Source: Gemmatimonadaceae bacterium
Lineage (GTDB): Bacteria; Gemmatimonadota; Gemmatimonadetes; Gemmatimonadales; Gemmatimonadaceae
Reading direction: 5' to 3'
Assembly: GCA_037721215.1 (NCBI GenBank)
Contig: JBBJNV010000002.1
Span: 62,001-126,000 of the forward strand
DNA: 64,000 nucleotides
Shown here: positions 63,998-64,000 of the stretch, in pieces
How positions within the stretch are numbered: position 1 is the stretch's first letter
How the letters are laid out: every line of letters starts with the position of its first letter
Made by a program: the position numbers and the translations under genes
The notes under the pieces: generated by a model
What the model was told of the DNA's origin: nothing
The model's database searches: none
What the model saw: only the letters and a program-made list of their open reading frames with translations

Positions 63998-64000
63998 CTT

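Noticed and set aside
1-64000. CRISPR arrays, prophage and toxin-antitoxin loci
   Set aside because: No regularly spaced repeats, phage structural genes or convincing TA pairs were seen on either strand.

Overview
The window looks like a chromosomal segment of a GC-rich, free-living, Gram-negative soil or aquatic bacterium. The best guess is Gemmatimonadota or a close relative. This rests on gene style only: a very large TonB-dependent receptor with a carboxypeptidase-regulatory N-terminus, a Ser/Thr kinase with TolB-like and TPR domains, a VPS10/BNR-repeat exoprotein, a DUF305-LVIVD pair and many secreted lipoproteins. I saw no rRNA, tRNA or CRISPR array, so the assignment is inference.

655-15616 is a purine (uric acid) catabolism island in two convergent blocks. 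The plus-strand block encodes the three xanthine dehydrogenase subunits, allantoinase, allantoicase, a fused OHCU decarboxylase/HIU hydrolase and a frameshifted flavin-dependent oxidoreductase. The minus-strand block encodes a guanine-deaminase-like enzyme, a 1243-aa TonB-dependent receptor, a DUF6986-type citrate-lyase/aldolase-fold protein and the membrane urate oxidase PuuD with its cytochrome c tail. Together they account for guanine -> xanthine -> urate -> HIU -> OHCU -> allantoin -> allantoate -> ureidoglycolate. No ureidoglycolate lyase or purine permease is recognisable; the DUF6986 protein and the TonB receptor are the candidates for those gaps.

15719-37848 is mostly ordinary housekeeping and accessory genes: an alpha/beta hydrolase with an AI-2E transporter, a Tat-exported class V aminotransferase, an M14 peptidase, a TPR protein, the TolB/TPR kinase, a YCII pair, QueG with a small coupled partner, a phosphodiesterase, a phosphopantetheinyl transferase, an L,D-transpeptidase, an alkaline-phosphatase-fold protein, a LOG protein, GreA with an intrinsic terminator in its leader, PanE and a PQQ sugar dehydrogenase. 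Scars lie among them: a VOC remnant (17744), an insertion-sequence remnant just upstream of the kinase (24109-24512) and a truncated ECF sigma factor (25029-25205).

38053-50488 carries a DUF305 plus LVIVD-repeat pair, a uracil-DNA glycosylase, a rhomboid protease, a DHFR-fold reductase, a frameshifted DinB, an acetamidase, a TMEM175 channel coupled to an O-methyltransferase, the BNR-repeat protein and an AAA ATPase.

50671-55983 is a tight operon in which four genes are joined by 4-nt overlaps or a 3-nt gap: a secreted amidohydrolase with a CIA30-like tail, an ABC-2 ATPase and permease, and a DesK/DesR-type two-component pair.

57584-63322 is a decay zone: a serine beta-lactamase-fold gene split by one in-frame TAG, a DUF1905-like fragment, a TPR fragment of a second kinase, and an apparently intact 2136-bp IS21-family element. 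The element is flanked by a 7-bp target duplication and sits inside another gene, whose reading frame is restored exactly if the element is removed in silico.
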